In this document: positions 1-9,365 of the stretch, in pieces
Position numbering within the stretch: the first letter of the stretch is position 1
Layout of the letters: each line of letters starts with the position of its first letter
NCBI GenBank assembly: GCA_016708845.1
Contig: JADJFB010000025.1
Location: 17,694 to 81,693 of the forward strand
Reading direction: 5' to 3'
DNA: 64,000 bases
Origin: Bacteroidota bacterium
GTDB taxonomy: Bacteria; Bacteroidota; Bacteroidia; B-17B0; Aurantibacillaceae
Notes under the pieces: generated by a model
What the model saw: the letters and a program-made list of their open reading frames with translations, nothing else
Told to the model about the DNA's origin: nothing
Database searches by the model: none
Position numbers and translations under genes: made by a program

Positions 1-1205
1 AAATAAGCCATTCGCAACCCTTTGATGGGTTCGTCAGCGACATCTTCCATCACGTTAGCAAATAATTCTTGCTGTTGATCTTTTGTTAACGAGGGTACTT
101 CGGTATAAATGGAATCTAATAATAAATTTACAGTTAGTTCTGGTGTATTCTCGTAGTCGCTTAATTTTATGATGCATTCCGCAAAATTAAAACCGTATAA
201 TTCCTTGCGTCTTACAATTTTTTTAATTTCTAAACTATCTCCATTAGCAATAAATCCAGCTTCTGATTTTTCATCTAACCAAAAATAATTGTTTTTTACC
301 ACCATCATTAAATCGCCACCACACAAATCTTCGTCCATGTAACGAACTCGGGCGCGCACGGCTTGATTAAAAAGGTTTGCTCGTTTATTACTACGTGTTA
401 CTAATAATACATCGTTAAAACCATAGTTGCTATAAGCAGTATTTAAAGCATCTTCTAAGTCTTCACCAGTTAATCTAACTACATCTTTATGTAAACTTAT
501 CTTCGGGAATTCATCTTCAAAATTAACAATGCAATCTCGTAAATGAGTCGCATTTTTTAAAATTCCACTGGCATCTTCTTGTCTTGCTACTTGTTTTAAT
601 TCAATGTGTTTTATTTGTAAACTATAACTTGCTTTTAAGTAATCAATATTTAAAGCTGGACTTTCGTTGCTTCCAATTGGCGGTAATTGAGCAGTATCTC
701 CTACTAAAATAATTTTGCAATTCGTGCCACTAAAAACATACTCTAATAAGCTTTCTAATAAACTATGATAAATCGAATCCGAGGCTGGATTATCTAATCC
801 AATCATGGATGCTTCATCAACTACAAAAATGGTGTTGGTGTGTTTATTTTCGGCTAGCGAAAAGGCAACACCGCCATCGTGCGTTGGTATTTTTATAAAT
901 ATTTTTTTATGTATAGTTTGTGCTGGCTTTTTTGAATAGTTTGATAGAACTTTGGCAGCACGACCTGTTGGTGCTAACAGTACACTTTTCCATTTAAAAT
1001 TGGGTAACGTTTTTGATAGAGCCGCTACCATATTGGTTTTACCAGTACCAGCATAACCTTTTATGACCATGATCTCTCGTTCGTTTTTATTGATGATGAA
1101 CTCTGATAGTAAAGCAATTAACGAAGATTGATCTGCGGTTGGAACAAAACTTAGATGACTTAAAAATATGGAAGTAAAAGAATTACTTGAGTTTAAATTA
1201 TTCAA
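1..1205 (-). CDS. RecD-like AAA ATP-dependent helicase, C-terminus cut by window edge
   Basis: A reading frame open to base 1 encodes about 401 residues of a superfamily 1 helicase of the RecD/AAA_30 type, which would unwind DNA using ATP in the cytoplasm. Walker A (GYAGTGKT) is at about residues 50-57 and Walker B (VVDEAS) at about 128-133. A GDTAQLPPIG motif follows, typical of RecD/UvrD-type helicases. No ATG precedes Walker A at a sensible distance, so I chose TTG at 1205-1203. This gives an N-terminus with the PTADQ-type Q motif region (FVPTADQSSL) seen in the family. The frame is in fact open further upstream, so the exact start is uncertain. Relatives are about 470 residues, so roughly 70 C-terminal residues lie outside the window. 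It sits 2 bases after the PorP-like gene and may be co-transcribed with it. Confidence 0.85.
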   Translation of the reverse strand, partial: MNNLNSSNSFTSIFLSHLSFVPTADQSSLIALLSEFIINKNEREIMVIKGYAGTGKTNMVAALSKTLPNFKWKSVLLAPTGRAAKVLSNYSKKPAQTIHKKIFIKIPTHDGGVAFSLAENKHTNTIFVVDEASMIGLDNPASDSIYHSLLESLLEYVFSGTNCKIILVGDTAQLPPIGSNESPALNIDYLKASYSLQIKHIELKQVARQEDASGILKNATHLRDCIVNFEDEFPKISLHKDVVRLTGEDLEDALNTAYSNYGFNDVLLVTRSNKRANLFNQAVRARVRYMDEDLCGGDLMMVVKNNYFWLDEKSEAGFIANGDSLEIKKIVRRKELYGFNFAECIIKLSDYENTPELTVNLLLDSIYTEVPSLTKDQQQELFANVMEDVADEPIKGLRMAY

Positions 1206-1207
1206 AA

Positions 1208-2167
1208 TTAAAAATCAAAATTAGGACATTTGGCAACATTACGGCGTCCTTTATCTAAGCCCATAGATGTAAACATGGGTGTAACACCAATCATAAATTC
1301 TAAAGAGTTAGTAGCGGCAGAATTAATGCGGTTGATCGAATAATCGTAAGCAAAACCAGCAGTTACATTTTGCCAAATTCTTATTTGCATAATTCCCGAA
1401 ATAAAATCTTTATTTCTGATGGTTGCGCCAACTCCAATTCTTTTTCTGTAATATGCCATCACGTTTAATTCTAAACTTGGGATATTAATGAATGAAGAGT
1501 GAATATGAATTGCAGGAACAATTGTAAATCCATTGTCCATAAAAATTCTTTTTCCGTATGATAAATACAACTGAGGTGTTAATACAGACTTGTTGCCAAT
1601 TTGCTTATCGCCTTGTACTTGTCTTACTTTAAAAATTTGTTGAACAGATACATCGAAAAACATTTTTTTATTATAAATTCTGATGCCCGGAATAAAGTCG
1701 GGATAAGCATAAAAGTAACTTGGATAGGTAGCAGCATATACTGGATCAGATTCAGAAATAGTCCCTCTCGCAAGTGCAAATCTTTTTACACCAGCAAATA
1801 CACCAAACGACATTGTGTATTTTGTGGTAATGGGTAAGTGTAATGTATAGGAACCATACAAACCAATGTTTTGAAAAATCCCTGCTTTTTCTTGAGATAA
1901 ATAAACGCCTGCATTATGCCAACGCTTATAACTTCTTTCGGGTTTAAATGTATAATTAGCGCTTATGAAATTGGACGCTGGTGCATAATCAAAACCTACC
2001 CATTGCTTTCTCAGTCCAGTAATCACTTCTAATTTTCCATTAATATTACTACCTGCTGCTGCGGGATTATTACCATAGCTATTAAAGGTAAATTGCGTGT
2101 ACTGCCCTGTTTGTTGAGCAGCACTTGTCAGATATAAAAACAAAAATATGTAGATGATATATTTCAC
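1208..2167 (-). CDS. PorP/SprF family type IX secretion membrane protein
   Basis: 319 residues with a Sec signal peptide ending near SAAQQ. The mature start (TGQYTQFTFNSYGNNPAAAGS) matches the PorP/SprF pattern of Q-x-T-x-(F/Y) followed by N-P-x-x-A-G. The rest is a run of alternating beta strands expected to form an outer-membrane barrel. Known family members help secrete or attach proteins carrying type B sorting signals. The start is GTG (2167-2165), overlapping the TAG stop of the preceding gene by one base, so translation is probably coupled. The immediate upstream gene encodes exactly such a type B cargo, which makes this the likely dedicated partner. It is a paralogue of the PorP at 6571, not a copy of it. 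Confidence 0.85.
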   Translation of the reverse strand: MKYIIYIFLFLYLTSAAQQTGQYTQFTFNSYGNNPAAAGSNINGKLEVITGLRKQWVGFDYAPASNFISANYTFKPERSYKRWHNAGVYLSQEKAGIFQNIGLYGSYTLHLPITTKYTMSFGVFAGVKRFALARGTISESDPVYAATYPSYFYAYPDFIPGIRIYNKKMFFDVSVQQIFKVRQVQGDKQIGNKSVLTPQLYLSYGKRIFMDNGFTIVPAIHIHSSFINIPSLELNVMAYYRKRIGVGATIRNKDFISGIMQIRIWQNVTAGFAYDYSINRINSAATNSLEFMIGVTPMFTSMGLDKGRRNVAKCPNFDF

Positions 2168-2715
2168 TATCTGATAATACTTATTGGGCCTTTGATGAAT
2201 TTGTTTTTATCTGTTTTTGAGAAAAATAAAATGTAATAGTAAGTTGCATCGGGTAGAGGTAGGCCTAAGCTTCTTCCATCCCAAGGAATATAAGTTAATG
2301 ATTGATGATGTACTTGCTGCCCCCAACGGTTATAAACAAATAAATCAAAATCGGGAAAATTGTTAATGCGGCCAATACTCCAAGTATCATTAAATCCATC
2401 TGAGTTTGGTGTGAAATGTGTTTCAGGTGTTGGCTCACAAATAAGTTCTTCTATATTGAAATAGATAGTAGTATCTTTTCCATTGTCGGCAGTTACTTTT
2501 ACCGAATACTCTCCAGGTTGTAATTCAGAAACGTTGTTTGTAATGGCTCCATTACTCCATAAATATTGAATAGGTAAAGATGTTGTAGTAGCTGTAACAG
2601 CTGCTTCAGCTAACACACATTCTTTTTCTGTTTTTGTAAAACTAACAGTCAAATCTTGTGCATTAGTTATAAGCGTAACATTAAGTATAATACATATGTA
2701 AATACATTTTATCAT
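2167..2715 (-). CDS. small secreted protein with T9SS type B (CHU_C) sorting domain
   Basis: 182 residues. A signal peptide (to about residue 19) is followed by one SprB-like/Ig-like repeat with the typical YLWSNGA and LQPGEYSVKVTA phrases (about residues 25-85). A gliding-motility-associated C-terminal domain (about 92-182) then carries the hallmark FTPNSDGFNDTW, the FDLFVYNRWGQQV strand and the WDGR turn. Such domains direct export by the type IX system and, for type B signals, usually need a PorP/SprF partner, which is the next gene. The start codon overlaps the stop of the TPR gene (ATGA). The protein is unusually small for a CHU_C cargo, being hardly more than one repeat plus the signal. 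Confidence 0.85.
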   Translation of the reverse strand: MIKCIYICIILNVTLITNAQDLTVSFTKTEKECVLAEAAVTATTTSLPIQYLWSNGAITNNVSELQPGEYSVKVTADNGKDTTIYFNIEELICEPTPETHFTPNSDGFNDTWSIGRINNFPDFDLFVYNRWGQQVHHQSLTYIPWDGRSLGLPLPDATYYYILFFSKTDKNKFIKGPISIIR

Positions 2716-3416
2716 TTACAAAAATTTTGAATTAAATCGTTAGCAGCTTCAATTCCTTCTGTTTTAGCGGCATTTAAAGTTTCACAAGCATTTACATTAT
2801 CTCCGTTTTGAGAATACGCATAGGTTAAAGCAATATAGGCTTCTGTATAATGTTGATCAATAGCGATTGCTTTTTTATAATCAGAAATAGCGGCTGTGTA
2901 GTTTTCGGAAATTTCATACCAATAACCTCTATTGTAAAAAGCCATTGCATAGTTTGGATTAATCGTAATACATTTATCTAAATCTTTAATTGCATTGGTA
3001 TAATCTTCTAATAAGCCTTTGGCTAAAGCCATGTTATATAAGGTTTTTTCGTGATTAGGATTGAATTCTATCACTTTATTGAAGTATGAAATGGCATCTG
3101 GATATTTTTCTTTTTTTGCTGAAATCAATCCCTTCAAGAAATAAGCTTCGTAATAGTTGGGATTTAATTGCTGTAATTGAGAAATAGAAATGGTTGCCTC
3201 TTTTAACTGATTTAATTTTATTTGAGAGTAAGCTTTTAAATATAATATACTATCAAAATGAATTTCTGATGAATTCATCGAATTGATTTCATCAATCGTT
3301 AATTGATAGTTTTTTGTGCTGAAAGTTTCTTTTACTTTTTGTGCATTCGTCTGACTAGTGCCATAAACACTAATTAAAACAAACATCACTAATAAATATG
3401 TTAAACTTAATTTCAA
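2712..3416 (-). CDS. periplasmic TPR-repeat protein
   Basis: 234 residues with a signal peptide (to about residue 25) and roughly five tetratricopeptide repeats. Repeats such as YYEAYFLKGLISAKKEKYPDAI and YAMAFYNRGYWYEISENY show the helix-turn-helix TPR pattern with small residues at the usual positions. TPR arrays are protein-docking scaffolds, and no enzymatic motif is visible. It is the first gene of a tightly overlapping three-gene operon with a type B cargo and a PorP/SprF protein, so a role in presenting or scaffolding that cargo in the periplasm is a reasonable inference. The 5' flank (3427-3457) holds a CACTTATAACTTATCACTC-type simple intergenic sequence. Confidence 0.75.
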   Translation of the reverse strand: MKLSLTYLLVMFVLISVYGTSQTNAQKVKETFSTKNYQLTIDEINSMNSSEIHFDSILYLKAYSQIKLNQLKEATISISQLQQLNPNYYEAYFLKGLISAKKEKYPDAISYFNKVIEFNPNHEKTLYNMALAKGLLEDYTNAIKDLDKCITINPNYAMAFYNRGYWYEISENYTAAISDYKKAIAIDQHYTEAYIALTYAYSQNGDNVNACETLNAAKTEGIEAANDLIQNFCK

Positions 3417-3455
3417 TTGTTTTTTAACTCATCACTTATAACTTATCACTCAACA

Positions 3456-5411
3456 CTATATTTTTTCAACCCAATCACCATGTTCTTTAATTAAATCAAT
3501 TAATTCATTCACGGCATTATCACTAGGCACATTTTTTTTCACGACTTCTTTCCCTTTGTATAAAGAAATTTTTCCTACACCTACACCTACATATCCATAA
3601 TCCGCATCAGCCATTTCGCCTGGCCGTTTACAATACAACCCATAATACCAATCTTTATTCCTTTTAAATGATCGGTGCGTTCGCGTATTTTAGAAGTCGT
3701 TTCTTGTAAATCAAATAAGGTTCTTCCGCAACTTGGACAGCTAATGTATTCTGGTTTACTGATGCGAGTTCTTGTAGCTTGTAAAATTCCAAATGCAGTT
3801 GAATTAGCTACTTGTGGCGATGTGCAATTTTGTTGTTTTAACCATAAACCATCTCCTAAGCCATCTAGCAATAAAGCTCCAACTTCCGCTGATGAACCTA
3901 ATTGAAAATCTTGCTCAGAAATGTCTTTATAATTTCGTTTAACGATAATTGGGAGTTGAATACCTTGCTCTGTTAATGAAATAAACAATCTTCTCAATTC
4001 AGGCATTGCATGAGGATTAAAACTATCCGCTATTAAAACAATATTTTTAGTGTTTTTTATTTTTGAAACAAATTCTGGAGTTAGCACTTCTTTTGTAACT
4101 GCCACAAAATTTAATTCAGGATGCGTTTTTTCGCTTTTAAAAAATTCTTCTCCGCAAAATAAAGGATATTGTCTTAAAGGATTTTCTAATTCTTTCCATG
4201 CTTCCGAATTATATATAATCCCTAATGTTCCAGGAATATCAAAATCAACATGGTTGTCACCTACATATACATAATCGCAAGCTAAATCATTAATATTCCA
4301 TTTATCTAAAGGAACTGAATAGTTATAACCAACAGGGAAAAATGTAGCAGGACTAATACTTTCTCTTTCACTAAAATCAGCTATAATACGAGGCACGTTA
4401 TGCCCACCAATATTATTTACAGAAACAGATTCTCTTCTTTGATAATCGTATGGATTGTAAGATAATTTTACTTTTCCATTCTCCGAATGCAAAGGCTCAA
4501 TTGATTGATGTTGTTTTAATTTTTCTTCACTGTATCTATCTACAAGGGCCTTAGCTACTGGAATTTCAAATTCAGGATCTTCCGTTAACGAAACTCTTAC
4601 TGTATCACCTAATCCATCTTCTAGTAATGCTCCAATCCCAACAGCCGATTTAATCCTGCCATCTTCCCCATCACCAGCTTCGGTAACACCTAAATGTAAA
4701 GGATAATTACGGTTAGTTTCTATCATTTTTTGAACTAACAGTCTGTAAGCTTGTACCATCACTTGCGTGTTACTTGCTTTCATCGAAATCACAATATTGT
4801 GATAGTTCAAGTCTTCACAAATACGTAAAAATTCAAATGCAGATTCTACCATTCCTAATGGTGTATCTCCGTACCTGCTTAAAATTCGATCGCTCAACGA
4901 ACCATGATTAGTTCCAATTCGCATGGCTGTTCCGTACTCTTTACAAATATTTACTAATGGCGTAAAACGTTGACGTATCCTTTCTAATTCTTGCTCGTAA
5001 GCAGAGTCGGTATATTCTATTTCTTCAAACTTTTTCTTATCGGCATAGTTACCTGGATTTACTCTTACTTTTTCAATAATACGAGCTGCAAACTCAGCGG
5101 CGTTAGGAGTAAAATGGATATCAGCAACTAATGGTGTATTGTAACCTGCAGCTACTAATTCTTTTTTATGACTTCTAAATTTTTGCTTCGTTTATGCTTG
5201 GAGCTGTAATTCTCACCAACTCACATCCAGCTTCAATCATTCTAATGCTTTGGGCTACCGTTGCTTTGGTGTCCATAGTATCAGTGGTGGTCATACTCTG
5301 TAAACGAATAGGGTTATTGCCGCCAATGCCAATATCACCGATTTTTACTTCACGTGTTACAAAGCGTTTATATTCTGTTAACGAGTTGCTATATGGTAGG
5401 TATAATTTCAT
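3456..5411 (-). pseudogene. ispG: 4-hydroxy-3-methylbut-2-enyl-diphosphate synthase, broken by two indels
   Basis: IspG (GcpE), a 4Fe-4S enzyme of the MEP pathway, makes HMBPP for isoprenoid synthesis. The gene starts at ATG 5411 (MKLYLPYSNSLTEYKRF). It encodes the long Bacteroidetes/plant-type enzyme with an inserted domain, about 651 residues once two breaks are mended. An extra A in the run at 5180-5184 shifts the frame after INEAK. A missing C at 3622-3623 shifts it back after GCIVNG, where PGEMADADYGYVG should follow. Cluster-ligand cysteines are visible in ISCPSCGRT and GIMGCIVNG. The pathway enzyme is normally essential in organisms with only MEP, so sequencing error is more likely than true loss. 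A dispersed hairpin repeat lies 19 bases upstream. Confidence 0.9.
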
Positions 5412-5429
5412 TTTGTTTCTTTTCTAATT

Positions 5430-5466
5430 CCCCTCCTTTGGAGGGGTGTCCGCAGGACGGGGTGGT
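5430..5466. repeat. double-hairpin intergenic repeat, copy A
   Basis: Two adjacent stem-loops: CCCCTCC/GGAGGGG around TTT (5430-5446), then GTCC/GGAC around GCA, followed by GGGGTGG. Copy B at 51509-51546 has the same architecture with compensating base changes in both stems. It lies between ispG and the cyclase gene. It resembles REP-like palindromic elements common between genes in Bacteroidetes. Confidence 0.7.
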
Positions 5467-5491
5467 TCTTAATTTCTTTGTGTTCTTTGCT

Positions 5492-6274
5492 TTATTTTCT
5501 CTGCCTCTTTGCGGTTAAGTGTTCATAAAATATCTTATACAAAATAGGTTTACTTGGACTCGCATCATTTTCAAAACTGGCTATTTGTAAGTTTAAAATA
5601 TAAGTGCCGTCATCCACTTCATTTGGTACATAAATAAGTTCGGTAATTGTTTTTTGAAACTGTGTATTGCTTGGATATTGCCAGAAAGCATGATGTGCTA
5701 CTAATTTTCCTTCATCATTTTCACGGTCAATAGATGGCATATCTATCAGTAAATGTTCAATGCCTTTTTCATTCAAAAAAACAATCGCGTCTTGTAAAAT
5801 ATAAGGCGGATTGGTGTTAGAATATTGCATCGTTAATTTATTTAACCCATTTGATAAAGTTCTAATTACTATCGCCTCAGGTTTTGTATTTTCTAAAGCA
5901 ATTTCTAATTGTTTTTTGGTTATCACAAAGTCACCATTTTCAATTTGAGTTGGTAATAAAGTAATAACTTCTGCTAAAAACATAAATTGCTTTAAGCATT
6001 TATTTATGGTTACAAATTCTTTACTAATATGTCCTACACACTCGGTGTGAGTGCCATTTCCATGAGGATTAAAGGTAATATTTCTGAAATTAACTGAACC
6101 ACCTTTGTTTACATCACCAATCCACGAACCGTTAGTTACTGGTTCTAATTTCATAGGTTCAACATACCATGCACTTGTGCAATTTTTATCATTGCTTAAT
6201 GGAATCGAAATGTCAATTGGTTGATATAAATCAATCTTATAATCTTTTCCTTTATGAAAAACAGAAGCAATCAT
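5492..6274 (-). CDS. cyclase-family metal-dependent hydrolase (kynurenine formamidase-like fold)
   Basis: 260 residues of the cyclase superfamily, metal-dependent amide/lactone hydrolases that include bacterial kynurenine formamidase. The N-terminal DISIPLSND strand and the metal-binding motif HGNGTHTECVGH (about residues 70-82) are diagnostic. A later LIDMPSIDRENDEGK segment carries further conserved acidic residues. No signal peptide is visible, so it is cytoplasmic. The substrate cannot be told from sequence: no kynurenine-pathway genes are nearby. It lies upstream of ispG on the same strand, with a hairpin repeat in between, so transcriptional linkage is doubtful. The 296-base gap upstream (6275-6570) is AT-rich and carries the divergent porP promoter region; I see no other gene there. 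Confidence 0.75.
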   Translation of the reverse strand: MIASVFHKGKDYKIDLYQPIDISIPLSNDKNCTSAWYVEPMKLEPVTNGSWIGDVNKGGSVNFRNITFNPHGNGTHTECVGHISKEFVTINKCLKQFMFLAEVITLLPTQIENGDFVITKKQLEIALENTKPEAIVIRTLSNGLNKLTMQYSNTNPPYILQDAIVFLNEKGIEHLLIDMPSIDRENDEGKLVAHHAFWQYPSNTQFQKTITELIYVPNEVDDGTYILNLQIASFENDASPSKPILYKIFYEHLTAKRQRK

Positions 6275-6499
6275 TTTTTGGGTTTAAGAGTTTAAAAGTA
6301 CAAATTTTCGGTTCTTCGAATAGATTGTTTCAAAATAGTTTCATTTGAGTTTTAAATTAAATAGTTCTGCTTTTTCTAAAAAAGTCGCCAAATTTTCTCC
6401 AAATTCCAATTTTGTTGAATCTCTGAAAAGTAAATTTTGGAGGATTTTTGTAAAAATCTTCTTTTTAACAAAAAAAAGTTCAAAAAGTTTGATTTTTAA

Positions 6500-6507
6500 T
6501 AAATTTG
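6500..6507 (+). promoter_or_regulatory. candidate -7 promoter element for porP-gldKLMN
   Basis: TAAATTTG matches the Bacteroidetes -7 consensus TAnnTTTG exactly, 63 bases before the porP start. I see no convincing TTTG at the -33 distance, so the call rests on the -7 box alone. Confidence 0.35.
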
Positions 6508-6570
6508 CTCTAACTTAGTACCCTAGGTATTTTAACTATACTTAACAAAAAACTAAAAAATTGGTATAAC

Positions 6571-7563
6571 ATGAAGAAAATTTTTACCACCCTAACTGTT
6601 GCTTTGGCAGCATTGACTAGCGTTTCATTCGCTCAGCAAGATCCGCAATTTACTCAGTTTATGCACAGTAAATTGATTTATAATCCTGGTTATGCTGGTA
6701 CAAGCGAGGCCATTTGTGCAAACGTTTTGTATCGTCAACAATGGGTAAATTTCCCTGGTGCTCCAAAAACAGGTTTATTAAGCTTTGATATGCCAATTGG
6801 TAAATTGCCAATTGCTATTGGTTTAAACGTTATGACTGATCAAATTGGTTATTCTAAAACATTATTTGCACGTTTAGCTTTAGCTTATAACCGTCACATT
6901 GGTGCTGGTGTTTTGGGTATTGGTATCGATGGCGGTGTTTTACAGCAACAATTTAATGGAACATGGATTACTCCAGATGGTCCAGGAGTAGATCCTTCAA
7001 TTCCAAATTATGATAATGGTGGTTATGCTTCTTATGGATCAAATGCAAATCTTAACAAGTTAAGTTATGATTTAGGTTTTGGTGCTTTCTATTCAATTGC
7101 TAATAAAATGTATGTGGGTATTTCTTCTACTCACTTAGCAGCTCAAGATTTAGTAGCAGGCGGTGAAGGTAATGTTAGATATCAATTAGCTCGTCACTAT
7201 TATATAGTTGGTGGTTACACATTTAATTTAGGTGAAGGTGGTAAACACGGTATTAGTCCAAATGTAAAAGTAAAATCGGATGCTGCTTCAACTCAGTTAG
7301 ATGTTAACTTAACTTATATATATAATCAATCTTTTTGGGTAGGTGTTTCTTACCGTATGCAAGATGCAATTGCTCCAATGTTAGGGTATAAATTTACAAA
7401 AGGCGGTGTTAAAGGCTTAAAAATTGGTTATTCTTATGATTTAACTACTTCTAAAATTAAAGGCTTTAGCTCTGGTACTCATGAGGTTATGTTAGGTTAC
7501 TGTATGGTTCCTAAAAACAAAAACAAAGTAACTAGTTACCAAAACGCAAGATTTTTAGATTAA
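6571..7563 (+). CDS. porP: type IX secretion system membrane protein PorP
   Basis: 330 residues. The signal peptide ends at SVSFAQQ, followed by the family signature QDPQFTQFMHSKLIYNPGYA and an outer-membrane beta-barrel pattern. PorP-family proteins are outer-membrane components of the type IX system and couple the core to surface-exposed cargo. The gene heads the cluster porP-gldK-gldL-gldM-gldN on the plus strand, the order also known for porPKLMN. A 180-base gap (7564-7743) separates it from gldK and may hold a second promoter. It contains no believable gene, only a ten-codon ORF at about 7693. A paralogue lies at 1208-2167. Confidence 0.92.
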   Translation: MKKIFTTLTVALAALTSVSFAQQDPQFTQFMHSKLIYNPGYAGTSEAICANVLYRQQWVNFPGAPKTGLLSFDMPIGKLPIAIGLNVMTDQIGYSKTLFARLALAYNRHIGAGVLGIGIDGGVLQQQFNGTWITPDGPGVDPSIPNYDNGGYASYGSNANLNKLSYDLGFGAFYSIANKMYVGISSTHLAAQDLVAGGEGNVRYQLARHYYIVGGYTFNLGEGGKHGISPNVKVKSDAASTQLDVNLTYIYNQSFWVGVSYRMQDAIAPMLGYKFTKGGVKGLKIGYSYDLTTSKIKGFSSGTHEVMLGYCMVPKNKNKVTSYQNARFLD

Positions 7564-7743
7564 ATTGTAACCTTTTAAAAAAAAGCACGTTTAAGTCCCT
7601 TACAAACTTTATTTTTATTTGTTGATAACTTGTTAATAAAGCGAATTGTCACTAAAATCAAAATTTGGGATTATAAACAACAAGAAAGCGAAATGAAATC
7701 CATTACAAAAATTTCACTAGCTTAAAAACTAAACAAAAGCACT

Positions 7744-9297
7744 ATGAAAAAACTGATTGTATTAGCTTCGTTCATTGCCGTTGTTACTGGTTGTAACAAA
7801 AAGGCAGGAGAGTTAGTCGGCGCTGAAGGTAGAGAACAATGGTTCCAGCCTGATCCATTCGGTACCTTGTACATTCCTATGGGTAGTTACCATATGGGGC
7901 CAAGCGACGAAGAGATAACGATGGCTCACACAGCTAAATCTAAAATGGTTTCCGTTCAGGCATTCTACATTGATGATTCTGAAATCTCTAATAACGAATA
8001 CCGTCAGTTCGTAAATTGGGTGCGCGATTCTATTGCACGTAAATTATTATTAAATAATGGTTTTGAAGAGGATTTTGGTATTCCTCAAGATGCCTTCTTA
8101 CAAATGTGGCCTGAGTATATTGGTGATAACAATTTACAAGATCCATATTTAAACTGGGAAGAGAAAATTAAATGGAATAGTGATGAAGAGGATTACCGCT
8201 TAGCATTACAGCCATTATATTTACCAGAAGGAGAGCGTTTTTATAACCGTAAGGAAATTGATGCTCGTAAATTAAACTTTGAATATTACAGAATTGATAT
8301 TCGTTTAGCGGCTTCAAAATCTAATCGTTTTATCCCTCAAAAATCATTAGATATTCAAGATGCTTCTCATGAATACAAAAAAGCTGATTATATCAATGGT
8401 GTACATTTAAATGATGGACAAAATGGTATCCCAGGTCAACCTTCTACTCCAGTAGGTAAGCCCGACCAAGATCCTAAAACATTAGGTACTTATAACGTTG
8501 AAGATCAAGTTTCTGTTGGCCAAGGTAATTATGTTCCTCGCGAAAGAAAAGGTGTTGACCGTTCAGTATTTATTTTAAAAGATGTTATTAATGTTTACCC
8601 TGATACATTAGCTTGGGTTCATGATTTCACTTATTCATTTAATGAACCAATGACTAACATGTACTTCTGGCATCCAGCTTATGATGATTATCCTGTAGTT
8701 GGTGTAACTTGGAAACAAGCACGTGCATTCAGTATTTGGCGTTCTAACTTATTAAATAACTATTTAATTGGAAATGGAATGACTATCGTAAACGATTTCC
8801 GTTTACCAACTGAGTCTGAGTGGGAATATGCAGCACGTGGTGGAAACGATTTATCTCCATATCCTTGGGGAGGTCCTTACATTCGTAATGCAAGAGGTTG
8901 TTTCTTAGGTAACTTTAAACCAATGCGTGGTTCTTATATTGATGATGGTGGATTCCACTCGGTGTATATCTACTCTTATAACCCTAATGATTACGGTTTA
9001 TATTGTATGGCTGGTAACGTATCTGAATGGACAAGTAATGCATTTGATGAATCTGCTTATGATTTTGCACATGACTTAAACCCTGATTACGTTTACGAAG
9101 CACAAGATAAAGATGCTAACGTATTAAAACGTAAAGTAATTCGTGGTGGTTCTTGGAAAGATGTAGGTTATTACTTACAAGTAAGTTCTAGAACTTACGA
9201 ATACCAAGATACAGCGAAAGCCTATATCGGATTCCGTAACGTAATGACTTATTTAGGTCGTGCAAAAGGAGATGATAACGGTAAAATTTTAGACTAA
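7744..9297 (+). CDS. gldK: gliding motility / T9SS lipoprotein GldK (PorK)
   Basis: 517 residues. A lipoprotein signal peptide ends in a lipobox (VVTGC, Cys17). The bulk is a formylglycine-generating-enzyme-like (SUMF1/FGE sulfatase) fold with YIPMGSYHMGP near the start, RLPTESEWEYAARGG at about 353-367, AGNVSEWTSNA at about 423 and RGGSWKD at about 466. GldK homologues are not known to be active FGEs. With GldN they form a ring associated with the inner face of the outer membrane. The residue range about 115-300 contains the insert typical of GldK. It is followed by gldL after 68 bases. Confidence 0.95.
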   Translation: MKKLIVLASFIAVVTGCNKKAGELVGAEGREQWFQPDPFGTLYIPMGSYHMGPSDEEITMAHTAKSKMVSVQAFYIDDSEISNNEYRQFVNWVRDSIARKLLLNNGFEEDFGIPQDAFLQMWPEYIGDNNLQDPYLNWEEKIKWNSDEEDYRLALQPLYLPEGERFYNRKEIDARKLNFEYYRIDIRLAASKSNRFIPQKSLDIQDASHEYKKADYINGVHLNDGQNGIPGQPSTPVGKPDQDPKTLGTYNVEDQVSVGQGNYVPRERKGVDRSVFILKDVINVYPDTLAWVHDFTYSFNEPMTNMYFWHPAYDDYPVVGVTWKQARAFSIWRSNLLNNYLIGNGMTIVNDFRLPTESEWEYAARGGNDLSPYPWGGPYIRNARGCFLGNFKPMRGSYIDDGGFHSVYIYSYNPNDYGLYCMAGNVSEWTSNAFDESAYDFAHDLNPDYVYEAQDKDANVLKRKVIRGGSWKDVGYYLQVSSRTYEYQDTAKAYIGFRNVMTYLGRAKGDDNGKILD

Positions 9298-9365
9298 AAA
9301 ACACAAACACAAAATAAACACAACCAAAAAATCAAACAATCACTAACTAAACAAAAAAAAGAGCT

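Noticed and set aside
3456..5411. Programmed frameshifting in ispG and other broken genes
   Set aside because: No consistent slippery heptamer plus downstream structure; indels occur in varied runs and both directions, as expected from errors.
7620..7628. DnaA-box-like TGTTGATAA in the porP-gldK gap
   Set aside because: A single 9-mer without other boxes or an AT-unwinding region and dnaA/dnaN neighbours; chance match.
7693..7725. Ten-codon ORF (MKSITKISLA) before gldK
   Set aside because: Too short, no ribosome-binding evidence and no amino-acid bias to suggest a leader peptide.
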